This document shows positions 25,148 through 32,995 of a DNA stretch of 44,491 nt, piece by piece (position 1 is the first letter of the stretch; each line of letters begins with the position of its first letter). This DNA is from Thiotrichaceae bacterium. GTDB lineage: Bacteria; Pseudomonadota; Gammaproteobacteria; Thiotrichales; Thiotrichaceae. The stretch lies in NCBI GenBank assembly GCA_015486375.1, contig WFRR01000092.1:1-44491 (forward strand), given 5' to 3'. The notes under the pieces were generated by a model. It worked only from the letters and a program-made list of their open reading frames with translations, did no database searches and had not been told where the DNA came from. The position numbers and the translations under genes were made by a program.

Positions 25148-27946
25148 CTAACCCGTTTGGTGTAATAAGTCTTCTGCTTCTCGTTTTTGGTCATCACTGC
25201 CTTCAACGATTACTTCTTCTAAGGTGCTGCGTGCGCCTTCAATATCACCCATATCAAGGTAGGCGCGGGCGAGTTCTAACTTAGTACTAATATGTGCTTC
25301 ATGTAAGTCAAAGTTTTCATCAGGTAGATCAAGGAAAGCTAAAATATCGTCTTCTTCTTGAGAAAACATATCATTACGTTGACTGCTATTGGACGAATTT
25401 GTATAAGGTGTTCCCTTAGGAAGAATTTTATCAATGCCTGTCGCACTATTAACACTTAAGTTTAAACTGGCTAAAGCAAGTTTATTATCAGCGTTATCTT
25501 TATCTTTATTATCATCATTAAAAGCCGTTTCAAAATCAATAATATTGCTTGCATCATGATGATTATCATTTTTAGCCTGAGCATCTAATTCTTTCTCTAG
25601 ATCATCAAGACTAAAATCATCACTATCAACTATTTGTGACTGCTGCTTTGTGGATGGATTACTATGACTACCTTTGACAGCTTTTGCGGTGAATTGCGTG
25701 TCAATCAGAGTGAGTGCAGAGGGTTTAGGAGTATTACTTGCATCCTCTATCGATGTAGCATTATTAACTTTTTTATTTGTTTTGGTATCTTTTGTTTTAG
25801 TAACTGTCGCTGTTTCTAATGGGCTGTCTATTTCAGAAAAGACCACAGTATCAATATCGGCTGTCTTTTTATTTTGATACAGGCTGTTATCGGGACTGAT
25901 TTTAAGTCCCATTTCTTGTACTTTTTTCCAGATTTCTGGCTTATTATTACCTTCAAGTGACTGAAGTTTTTCAGCATGCTGATCAAAAGCGGCTTGATTA
26001 TTAGAGGCAAGATAGTTTTCTAACAGTTTCTGTCGATATTCAAGTTTTTGAGGTTGATCCGCAATGGCCTTTTTTAACTCGGCTTCAGCTTGATCATGTA
26101 AGCCATAAACAATATAAACATCGGCTTCCTGCAAAATATCGTCTTCAATCGCATTATCAATGGTCAAAGAGGTTTTTGTAGTAGAGCGAGTACTACTAAC
26201 ATCACTTTTTTCAGTGGCATTATCAATATTGCTAAAGAAATCCTGATGACCTTTGGTATCAAGATTATCATCCTGCTTAATATCATTATCTAAACTCTCG
26301 AAACTTTCATCAAAGTTATCGAGTGACTCCATTAGGTCATTATCATTAATGGCTTTTTCTTGACGACGGGCAATAAGCAACCATGCTAATAGCAACAGTA
26401 ATATAACTCCTGTTCCTGCTGCTGCGGCAATCGGGGATGAAAGAAATGCTGTGATACTGCTTGGATTATCTTTAAAACCACCATTATCACTATTAAACTG
26501 CTCAGTATTACCATCAGATTGTATAGATTGATTAGACTCACGGCGTTTTTCAGCAATTTGGGCAGCAGTGAGTAATGTCTCAGCTGCATTTACATCGGGT
26601 GTTTCATTATTCGCATTAATATTCGAAGGGATATTGGCAGTTTCTGCTGTATTTTCTACTTGATTGGAGCGAGCTTCTTGATCAGAATTGGGCAGATTTT
26701 CTTGTAATTTAGCCAGCTGCTGATTCTTAAGCGTAATTAAGCGATCTTTTTTACTAATTAGTGATTGCAAATCATTCACGCGGGATTTTAATTCTGTATT
26801 CTCGCGCTTCTTACTTAGTAAAGATTCTTGTGCTAATAGTAACTGTTGTTCTAATGCGCTAATTTGCGCTTTGCTACTGCTAGATGCCGTTGCATTTTCG
26901 TTCACAGTGCTTTGTGTCGATTTACCCAGTACTTCTAAATGGGCAGTTACTTTATCCTCTGCTGCTGTGGCAACTGAAGTAACATTAGTATCACTCGTCT
27001 TTGTTATCTTTTTTATAACGCTATCAGGTGGGGTTGATAAGCTAGGCTGTGCGACGGTTTGCCCAGCAAGCTTTTTTCGAAATTGTTTCCACTCGGTGTA
27101 ATGTTTACGAACAGCCTGTTGTGCTTGTCTGCCTGAAATCGCTTGAACTGTTTGCTTGTTCGGTACGCCTAAAGACACTCCTGCTTTTAAACCGTTGATA
27201 TTATTATTTCGGAACGCGCTGGGGTTAGCACGGAACAATGCCAGCATCATTTGATCCGTACTCATACCTGAATTTTTTACTCGTGCTGCAACCTTATATA
27301 AGGTATCCCCTGATTTAACCCGATACTTAGCTTGTGTTTTGAGTGCTGCTGTCTTAACGTCACGATTTACACTTTTATCTAGACTTGGGGGAATGCTGAG
27401 TTTTACGGAATTTTCAGGGGCAGTAACAACGGCGGCTGCTGTGGGTATAATCGTGTTATTCGTATTGTTTTTAGGGACACGTTGCACAAAGCCTGTTGCT
27501 TTAGGTTCAGCCCGTACAGAGGCTGTATTATTTAAAGAATTACCTGATTGCATCAATATCGGGGTATCTAACTGTACGGTATATTCTTTTAGCAATTGTC
27601 CTTGTGGCCAACTGACTTCCAATAAAAAGTTAAGAAACGGCTCTTTAATGGGTTGTTGCGAAGAAACAATAATGACAGGTTTACCATTTTGAATACTAGA
27701 GCTGAACTTTAGACTATTCAAATAGGCAGGACGATCAATACCAACACGATTAAACACTTCCGCTGAAGCAAGACGCACTTTAATGTCTTGTGCTTCTTTG
27801 TTACTGATTGAAAGTAGTTCTATTTTCGCGTTGAGTGGTTGATTAAGATGAGAACTTGACCGTATATCACCAAGACCAATAGCACCTGAATTTAATGGAT
27901 ACGCCCCAGCAATGCATACAGCTAGACTCAAAGCCTGTTTATTCAC
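25148..27946 (-). CDS. fimV: FimV/TspA family inner-membrane polar protein
   Basis: This 932-residue protein has a signal peptide and then the FimV N-terminal domain LGDIRSSSHLNQPLNAKIEL. A LysM peptidoglycan-binding domain begins near residue 207 (YRVKSGDTLYKVA), followed by a coiled coil at about 360-410 and one transmembrane helix near 505-527. A very acidic cytoplasmic region follows with TPR-like segments, and the conserved FimV C-terminal motif KLELARAYLDMGDIEGARST ends it. FimV organises polar type IV pili and twitching. The GTG at 27946 has GAGGGG upstream. leuB-asd-fimV is a conserved gammaproteobacterial order. The usual next gene, truA, is absent here and the iteron-like array lies instead. 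Confidence 0.96.
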   Translation of the reverse strand: MNKQALSLAVCIAGAYPLNSGAIGLGDIRSSSHLNQPLNAKIELLSISNKEAQDIKVRLASAEVFNRVGIDRPAYLNSLKFSSSIQNGKPVIIVSSQQPIKEPFLNFLLEVSWPQGQLLKEYTVQLDTPILMQSGNSLNNTASVRAEPKATGFVQRVPKNNTNNTIIPTAAAVVTAPENSVKLSIPPSLDKSVNRDVKTAALKTQAKYRVKSGDTLYKVAARVKNSGMSTDQMMLALFRANPSAFRNNNINGLKAGVSLGVPNKQTVQAISGRQAQQAVRKHYTEWKQFRKKLAGQTVAQPSLSTPPDSVIKKITKTSDTNVTSVATAAEDKVTAHLEVLGKSTQSTVNENATASSSSKAQISALEQQLLLAQESLLSKKRENTELKSRVNDLQSLISKKDRLITLKNQQLAKLQENLPNSDQEARSNQVENTAETANIPSNINANNETPDVNAAETLLTAAQIAEKRRESNQSIQSDGNTEQFNSDNGGFKDNPSSITAFLSSPIAAAAGTGVILLLLLAWLLIARRQEKAINDNDLMESLDNFDESFESLDNDIKQDDNLDTKGHQDFFSNIDNATEKSDVSSTRSTTKTSLTIDNAIEDDILQEADVYIVYGLHDQAEAELKKAIADQPQKLEYRQKLLENYLASNNQAAFDQHAEKLQSLEGNNKPEIWKKVQEMGLKISPDNSLYQNKKTADIDTVVFSEIDSPLETATVTKTKDTKTNKKVNNATSIEDASNTPKPSALTLIDTQFTAKAVKGSHSNPSTKQQSQIVDSDDFSLDDLEKELDAQAKNDNHHDASNIIDFETAFNDDNKDKDNADNKLALASLNLSVNSATGIDKILPKGTPYTNSSNSSQRNDMFSQEEDDILAFLDLPDENFDLHEAHISTKLELARAYLDMGDIEGARSTLEEVIVEGSDDQKREAEDLLHQTG

Positions 27947-28381
27947 TTTTTTTCCCCTCGCAGGTATATCATCGTTCCTTTGCCCTCTTACACTATTATT
28001 AGCCTTTTTATTTAGAGGATAAAGTTTTAAATTATTATAGACGTATTCGTGCGTATACTACATTAAATTAATATTATAGGTATGCACAAAAAGGTTTCAC
28101 CTTGGATAGATATTTGATTACATTTAGAATGTAGCCATCTTTAGGTGGCTTAATAATTGTGTTTTGAAAATTTTTATAATGCTGTTATTTGATTTATTGA
28201 TTCAATAATATCAGCAGCTTAGCCCTGAGGACATCATACCTATAGAGACTTAACATTAGCTTAATCATTAGGCATTTATCTTTCAGCTATTTATATATTT
28301 TATTTTTTGGCTATCACAAATTTTTTTGTACACCTTAAGTAAATATTAGCATTACCTAAGGTATACATTAGAACACTATTT
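27947..28381. other. Intergenic region between asd and fimV
   Basis: No gene is seen in these 435 AT-rich bases. A hairpin at 28328-28366 closes the asd side. A small near-perfect hairpin lies at about 28133-28150 (AGCCATCT and AGGTGGCT), and an imperfect one near 28180-28216. The fimV promoter must lie in the 27947-28100 part; I could not assign it. Confidence 0.5.
28328..28366 (-). terminator. Hairpin at the end of the leuB-asd transcript
   Basis: Arms of 15 bases, GTACACCTTAAGTAA and TTACCTAAGGTATAC, enclose 9 bases. In minus-strand RNA all 15 pairs form, two as G-U wobbles, whereas the plus strand has mismatches. It starts 16 bases after the asd stop. The following minus-strand run is A-rich rather than U-rich, so it may protect the 3' end rather than terminate. 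Confidence 0.5.
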
Positions 28382-29407
28382 TTAGTCTAGATAATCTCGA
28401 ATCAGGACTTCTGCAATTTGAATACTATTCAATGCAGCGCCCTTTCGCACATTATCTGCGACAACCCAAAGGTTTAAACCCGATTCGTGGGAAATATCTT
28501 CACGAATCCGTCCTACATACACCGCATCATTATTAGCACCTTCTGTGACTGCGGTCGGATAAGCACCATCTTTATGCTCATCTAAGACCTCAACTCCTTC
28601 TGCATTTTCTAATAATTCCCGGGCTTGTTGTGCCGTTAATTTATCACGGGTTTCTAAATGAATTGCTTCCGAGTGTCCAAAAAATACAGGGACTCGTACT
28701 GCAGTGGGATTCACTAAAATATCGGGATCTTCCAAGATTTTATGCGTTTCCCAAACCATTTTCATTTCTTCTTTGGTATAGCCATTATCCTTAAAAACAT
28801 CAATTTGTGGTATACAATTAAACGCAATTTGTTTTGGATAAACAGTTGCTTCGGCCTCTTGACCATTAAGCAATTTTGCTGTTTGTCCTGCAAGCTCCTT
28901 AATCGCTGGTGTACCCGTGCCAGATACCGCTTGGTAAGTGGCTACGTTGATACGAGTGATCTTAGCCGCATCATGTAGAGGTTTTAAAGCAACGAGCATT
29001 TGAATGGTAGAACAATTCGGATTAGCGATAATACCCCGGTTTTTATAGTCTGCAATTGCATGAGGATTGACCTCTGGAATCACTAATGGAATGTCATCGT
29101 CATAGCGAAAATGAGCGGTATTATCGATAACAACACAACCAGCTTCCGCTGCTTTAGGGGCGTAAATAGCCGAAATTGCTCCACCCGGTGAGAATAAACC
29201 AATCTGTACTTTAGAAAAGTCAAAGGTCTCTAGATTCTCGACCCGCAAGGTACTATTACCAAATTTAATCGGCTTTCCCACTGAGCGTTCACTGGCTAAA
29301 GCATACACTTTACCCACGGGAAATTTGCGCTCAGCTAAAATTGATAATAGGGTTTCACCCACCGCACCTGTTGCACCAACGACTGCAATATCATAAGTTC
29401 TAGACAT
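28382..29407 (-). CDS. asd: Aspartate-semialdehyde dehydrogenase
   Basis: This 341-residue enzyme reduces aspartyl phosphate to aspartate semialdehyde, the branch point to lysine, threonine and methionine. It has the NADP-binding VVGATGAVGE at the N-terminus, the active-site cysteine in NPNCSTIQM and the HFGHSEA-like VFFGHSEAIHLET. The ATG at 29407 has AAGGAG about 8 bases upstream and lies 4 bases after the leuB stop. A longer reading frame reaching into leuB to 29548 is not a real start. It is co-transcribed with leuB. Confidence 0.97.
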   Translation of the reverse strand: MSRTYDIAVVGATGAVGETLLSILAERKFPVGKVYALASERSVGKPIKFGNSTLRVENLETFDFSKVQIGLFSPGGAISAIYAPKAAEAGCVVIDNTAHFRYDDDIPLVIPEVNPHAIADYKNRGIIANPNCSTIQMLVALKPLHDAAKITRINVATYQAVSGTGTPAIKELAGQTAKLLNGQEAEATVYPKQIAFNCIPQIDVFKDNGYTKEEMKMVWETHKILEDPDILVNPTAVRVPVFFGHSEAIHLETRDKLTAQQARELLENAEGVEVLDEHKDGAYPTAVTEGANNDAVYVGRIREDISHESGLNLWVVADNVRKGAALNSIQIAEVLIRDYLD

Positions 29408-29411
29408 CGGT

Positions 29412-30503
29412 TTACGCTCCTTGTTTAAGTGCTGCAACAACTGCATCACCCATTGCCGCTGTACCCACTTTTTCTTCCTGTAACCCCTCGACATAAATAT
29501 CGGCAGTCCGCAAGCCTTGTTGTAATACCGTTTTAACCGCAGCATCAACTTTATCAGCTAAATCTACTTTACCTAAAGAATAACGTAACATCATCGATAC
29601 TGACATAATCGTTGCTAATGGATTCGCAATGCCTTGACCTGCAATATCAGGTGCAGAACCATGAATGGGTTCATACATGCCAATACCTTCTGAATTGAGT
29701 GAAGCCGATGGCAACATACCAATTGAACCTGTTAGCATCGCCGCCGCATCCGATAAAATATCGCCAAACATATTTTTAGTGACCATCACATCAAATTGCT
29801 TAGGTTCTTTGACCAACTGCATAGCTGCATTATCAACATACATATGACTTAACTCGACTTCAGGATATTCTTTGCCTATCCGAGTAATCACTTCACGCCA
29901 TAGCTCAGATACTTCTAGGACATTTGCCTTATCCACCGAGCAAAGACGTTTATCACGCTTCATGGCAGTTTTGAAAGCAGAGTGTGCAATACGTTCTATC
30001 TCAGATTCACGATAGACCAGTGTGTTATAGCCTTCACGCTCACCATTTTCTAAAGTACGAATGCCACGAGGTTGACCAAAATAAATGCCACCCGTAAGTT
30101 CACGAACAATCATAATATCCAAACCTGCAACAATTTCAGGTTTGAGTGAAGAAGCATCTGCTAATTCTTCGGTGAGAATGGCGGGGCGTAAATTTGAAAA
30201 TAGATCTAAATCAGAGCGGATTGCAAGTAAGCCACGTTCGGGGCGTAATTCACGGGGCAAATCATCGTACTTATACCCTCCAACGGCACCTAATAAAATA
30301 GCATCTGCTTTAGCGGCTAATTGTTGACTTTCTTCAGGGTAAGGGTGTCCTGCTGCATCATAGCCAGCACCACCAATATGTCCGTATGTCAGTTCAATAT
30401 TTAAGCCATAGTCATCTTTAAGCACATTTAATACTTTAACCGCTTCTGTAACGATTTCAGGACCAATGCCATCACCTGGCAATACGAGGATATTTTGTGA
30501 CAT
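29412..30503 (-). CDS. leuB: 3-isopropylmalate dehydrogenase
   Basis: This 363-residue NAD-dependent enzyme of leucine biosynthesis carries [10 protein letters not shown] at the N-terminus, [25 protein letters not shown] and [18 protein letters not shown]. The ATG at 30503 is preferred over the GTG at 30509 because GGAG lies about 7 bases before the ATG and only 2 before the GTG. leuC and leuD, which often precede it, are not here. It is divergent from the OmpA-like gene. Confidence 0.97.
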   Translation of the reverse strand: MSQNILVLPGDGIGPEIVTEAVKVLNVLKDDYGLNIELTYGHIGGAGYDAAGHPYPEESQQLAAKADAILLGAVGGYKYDDLPRELRPERGLLAIRSDLDLFSNLRPAILTEELADASSLKPEIVAGLDIMIVRELTGGIYFGQPRGIRTLENGEREGYNTLVYRESEIERIAHSAFKTAMKRDKRLCSVDKANVLEVSELWREVITRIGKEYPEVELSHMYVDNAAMQLVKEPKQFDVMVTKNMFGDILSDAAAMLTGSIGMLPSASLNSEGIGMYEPIHGSAPDIAGQGIANPLATIMSVSMMLRYSLGKVDLADKVDAAVKTVLQQGLRTADIYVEGLQEEKVGTAAMGDAVVAALKQGA

Positions 30504-30570
30504 TCGCACAACTCCGCAAAAACCATGAGTATATCATTAACGATTTTTTTTAAAACTAACGCTTTATCAC

Positions 30571-30599
30571 TTGAAAAAATTGATTACTCTATCTATAGT
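30571..30599 (+). promoter_or_regulatory. Sigma-70 promoter of the OmpA-like gene
   Basis: TTGAAA at 30571-30576 and TATAGT at 30594-30599 are separated by exactly 17 bases. Transcription would start near 30606, about 54 bases before the OmpA-like start codon, which has AAGGA upstream. Confidence 0.7.
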
Positions 30600-30659
30600 G
30601 CATGTGCTATATCATAGTCTGAATAACACAATAGAATGAATGATTTATAAGGATACAGT

Positions 30660-31655
30660 ATGAGAACATTGGTTTTGATTGCTGCCCTCCTCTGGGCGAG
30701 TACGAGTGGTTGGTGGTATGTTTGCAATATAAAAGGTCACTGTGGAGGCGATTCAAAAGTGACTTTAGCGAATACAACAGATATAGAAAAGGATAAAAAT
30801 AAAGAAACTAATCCCAATGATGAACCAGAAAAATCAACTGAATCCCTTGATACTAATGAGAATACCTCAGAAAATGAAACGACAGAGATAGACATCGCAT
30901 CAGAAGATAATGAAGAAAGTAGCTCCAGTATTGCTTCGCAGATGACAGAGGAAGAACTGGCAGAGGCAACCGCAAATCTTGGTGAAGCAATTAAAGCAGA
31001 TAATGCCGAGGCAGCACAATCTGAAGAAATTGTCACTAATGATGCCGAAAATAACACGGATAACAGTAATACTGATAGCTCAGATTCTAATAGTGAAGTA
31101 GTTGCAATAGATGATACTGATAATAGTGGGACTGATGGTTTAGATTCTAATAGTGAAATAGATAATTCAGTTGAAGATATTACTATTCTAGAGAGTATTA
31201 ACTTAAAAGAAGATAAAGATTTAAGTAAAATTAAAATTGATCGTGCAAAAAAATCCAGTTCAGATGCTAATCAAGATAGCACTCTTAAAATCAAGAAAGT
31301 TCGCGTTTATTTACCTCGTACGGTATCTAAGCAAACGGCTTCTAATACGAATGCTGAACTTTATCTTGATAAAGTGGTTGAAATGTTGAATACGGATGAA
31401 GGTCTTAAAATAAGCTTAATTGGCTATACTGATAGTACGGGTGGAAACGCACGTAATAAAGCGATTGGACTGCGTCGAGCTAAAATATTAAAAAGCATAC
31501 TCGTTAATAAGGGCGCACCTGCTGCCCGTATTATCGCAGACTCAAAAGGTGAAGAAGATCCTATTTGGAGTAATAAATCGAAATCAGGTCGAGAGAAGAA
31601 TCGTCGTGTTGAACTGACACAATTTATTGAAGTAGAGAATAAGGAACAAGAATAA
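30660..31655 (+). CDS. OmpA-family protein with N-terminal anchor and acidic linker
   Basis: This 331-residue protein starts with a hydrophobic helix (residues 1-20) that runs into WWYVCNIKGHCG, with two cysteines five residues apart, so it may stay membrane-anchored. A low-complexity linker rich in Asp, Glu, Asn and Ser fills about residues 35-200. The C-terminal OmpA peptidoglycan-binding domain is recognisable from YLDKVVEMLNTDEG, LIGYTDSTGG, NKAIGLRRAKIL and GREKNRRVEL. It probably tethers an envelope layer to peptidoglycan. A small membrane protein gene follows two bases after its stop. It is divergent from leuB. Confidence 0.88.
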   Translation: MRTLVLIAALLWASTSGWWYVCNIKGHCGGDSKVTLANTTDIEKDKNKETNPNDEPEKSTESLDTNENTSENETTEIDIASEDNEESSSSIASQMTEEELAEATANLGEAIKADNAEAAQSEEIVTNDAENNTDNSNTDSSDSNSEVVAIDDTDNSGTDGLDSNSEIDNSVEDITILESINLKEDKDLSKIKIDRAKKSSSDANQDSTLKIKKVRVYLPRTVSKQTASNTNAELYLDKVVEMLNTDEGLKISLIGYTDSTGGNARNKAIGLRRAKILKSILVNKGAPAARIIADSKGEEDPIWSNKSKSGREKNRRVELTQFIEVENKEQE

Positions 31656-31657
31656 TT

Positions 31658-31837
31658 ATGTTTGAAAATATAATGACCCGCCATGATGGTACAAATGCCA
31701 GCTTAGAAATTATTATTATGTTAGCGGTAATGTTTGCTTTAGGTTACCTTTTAGGTCGCTTTAAAGACCGCAAAGGCAAGTCCAAAAATTCTAGTCGCTA
31801 TGACCAACGTATGCAGGAACTTGAAGGAAATAGTTAA
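31658..31837 (+). CDS. Small 59-residue single-pass membrane protein
   Basis: It encodes 59 residues. A short polar N-terminus precedes one transmembrane helix (LEIIIMLAVMFALGYLLGRF, residues 16-35), and a basic tail of Lys, Arg and Ser follows. The start lies only two bases after the stop of the OmpA-like gene, with AAGGA 12 bases upstream, so translational coupling is likely. Its stop overlaps the convergent hydrolase by 4 bases. The family is unknown. Topology with the positive tail inside is predicted. It is probably a partner of the OmpA-like protein. Confidence 0.75.
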   Translation: MFENIMTRHDGTNASLEIIIMLAVMFALGYLLGRFKDRKGKSKNSSRYDQRMQELEGNS

Positions 31838-32922
31838 AATAATTCCTGTTCCATTTCTCGATAGACAAAATCAATATTCTTTTTATGATTGAGTTTGTAG
31901 AGTGGTACATCTTGCCAGTCTGCAAATTCATTATTGTCCACGGCTTCCTGTAGCTCAATATCATTATTCAGTGCATCACTCATATTTTTACGTAGGTGCT
32001 GCATATACGCTTGAGTTTTACTAACCATAGAAAAAGGTGCAGTTTGTGTACTACCATGCCCCGGTAGCATTAATCGAGCATTTTTAAATTGTTCTAATAA
32101 CCAAGATTGTGTGCTGATCGCTGCTTGTGAATGACCATCTGCCATGAAAGTTGTACGATTGTTAAAGGCAAGGTCAGAAATCCAAACAAAGTTTTCATCC
32201 ACTTGATGCACAATAAGGTCTCCAAAAGAGTGATGACTACCCGTATTGTAAATATCAAAGTGTTGCTGTCCTAAGGTAATACGTGTTTTGCTATACTCTT
32301 CCCCTCCAATCAGTATATCGGGTTTAACTGCCTTAAAACCCTGCATATCTCGTGCGATAAAAGTTTTACGGTAATTGACAGAGTGTTCAATACGTCCTGA
32401 TTCAATATATTTGATTGTGCCTTGATGACCAATAATTTTTACGCCGCCTAAATTACGAAAAGCAATCGCACCATAAGCATGATCAGGGTGATTGTGAGTC
32501 ACAATTAAATATTTAATCGGCTTATCCGTAATGGCTTTAATTGTGCTGATAATTCGTTGACCTAAGAGTGGACTACCGAGTGAGTCAATTACAACAACCC
32601 CCTCCTCAGTGACAACAAACCCTGCATTTGCATTGAAACCGCGATTATTTTCATCAACTTCTGCAATATTAGCGTAGAAGAAATAAGTATTTGGACTAAT
32701 CTTATAAACAGGTAATACATCTGCCGCATTTGCATTAGCTGCTAAGGCAATATTAGGGACTTCATCAGTATTAAAAGGTGTCTGAGGTAATGAAACTTTA
32801 TTGTGTTTTGTGCCAAAAGCATGATCAACTTGTTGACGTGTTAGTGCTTCCTCGGCATAAAGATTAACACTGCTGACAAGTAAGCTTATAGCAATAAAGG
32901 CAGGGTATAATAATTTCAACAT
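31834..32922 (-). CDS. Exported metallo-beta-lactamase-fold hydrolase, SoxH-like
   Basis: This 362-residue protein has a cleavable signal peptide ending at about LYAEE. A metallo-beta-lactamase fold carries HNHPDH, a later HHSFGD, SDLAF and PGHG, which together supply the zinc ligands. The periplasmic location and general layout resemble SoxH and the quinoprotein-relay hydrolases of methylotrophs and sulfur oxidisers. The substrate is unknown and SoxH-likeness is a weak assignment. It is convergent with the OmpA pair and divergent from the PASTA gene. Confidence 0.82.
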   Translation of the reverse strand: MLKLLYPAFIAISLLVSSVNLYAEEALTRQQVDHAFGTKHNKVSLPQTPFNTDEVPNIALAANANAADVLPVYKISPNTYFFYANIAEVDENNRGFNANAGFVVTEEGVVVIDSLGSPLLGQRIISTIKAITDKPIKYLIVTHNHPDHAYGAIAFRNLGGVKIIGHQGTIKYIESGRIEHSVNYRKTFIARDMQGFKAVKPDILIGGEEYSKTRITLGQQHFDIYNTGSHHSFGDLIVHQVDENFVWISDLAFNNRTTFMADGHSQAAISTQSWLLEQFKNARLMLPGHGSTQTAPFSMVSKTQAYMQHLRKNMSDALNNDIELQEAVDNNEFADWQDVPLYKLNHKKNIDFVYREMEQELF

Positions 32923-32995
32923 TGCTCTGGAATCCTTATGGTTTTTACTAGAAAGATGTAATCGAAGATTCTACATATATACGGGTATATAAAAC

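Noticed and set aside
27947-28381. Riboswitch or small gene between asd and fimV
   Set aside because: No conserved riboswitch core (for example lysine) and no reading frame with a ribosome binding site was seen.
29408-29548. N-terminal extension of asd
   Set aside because: This stretch is leuB coding sequence in another frame; the ATG at 29407 has a strong ribosome binding site.
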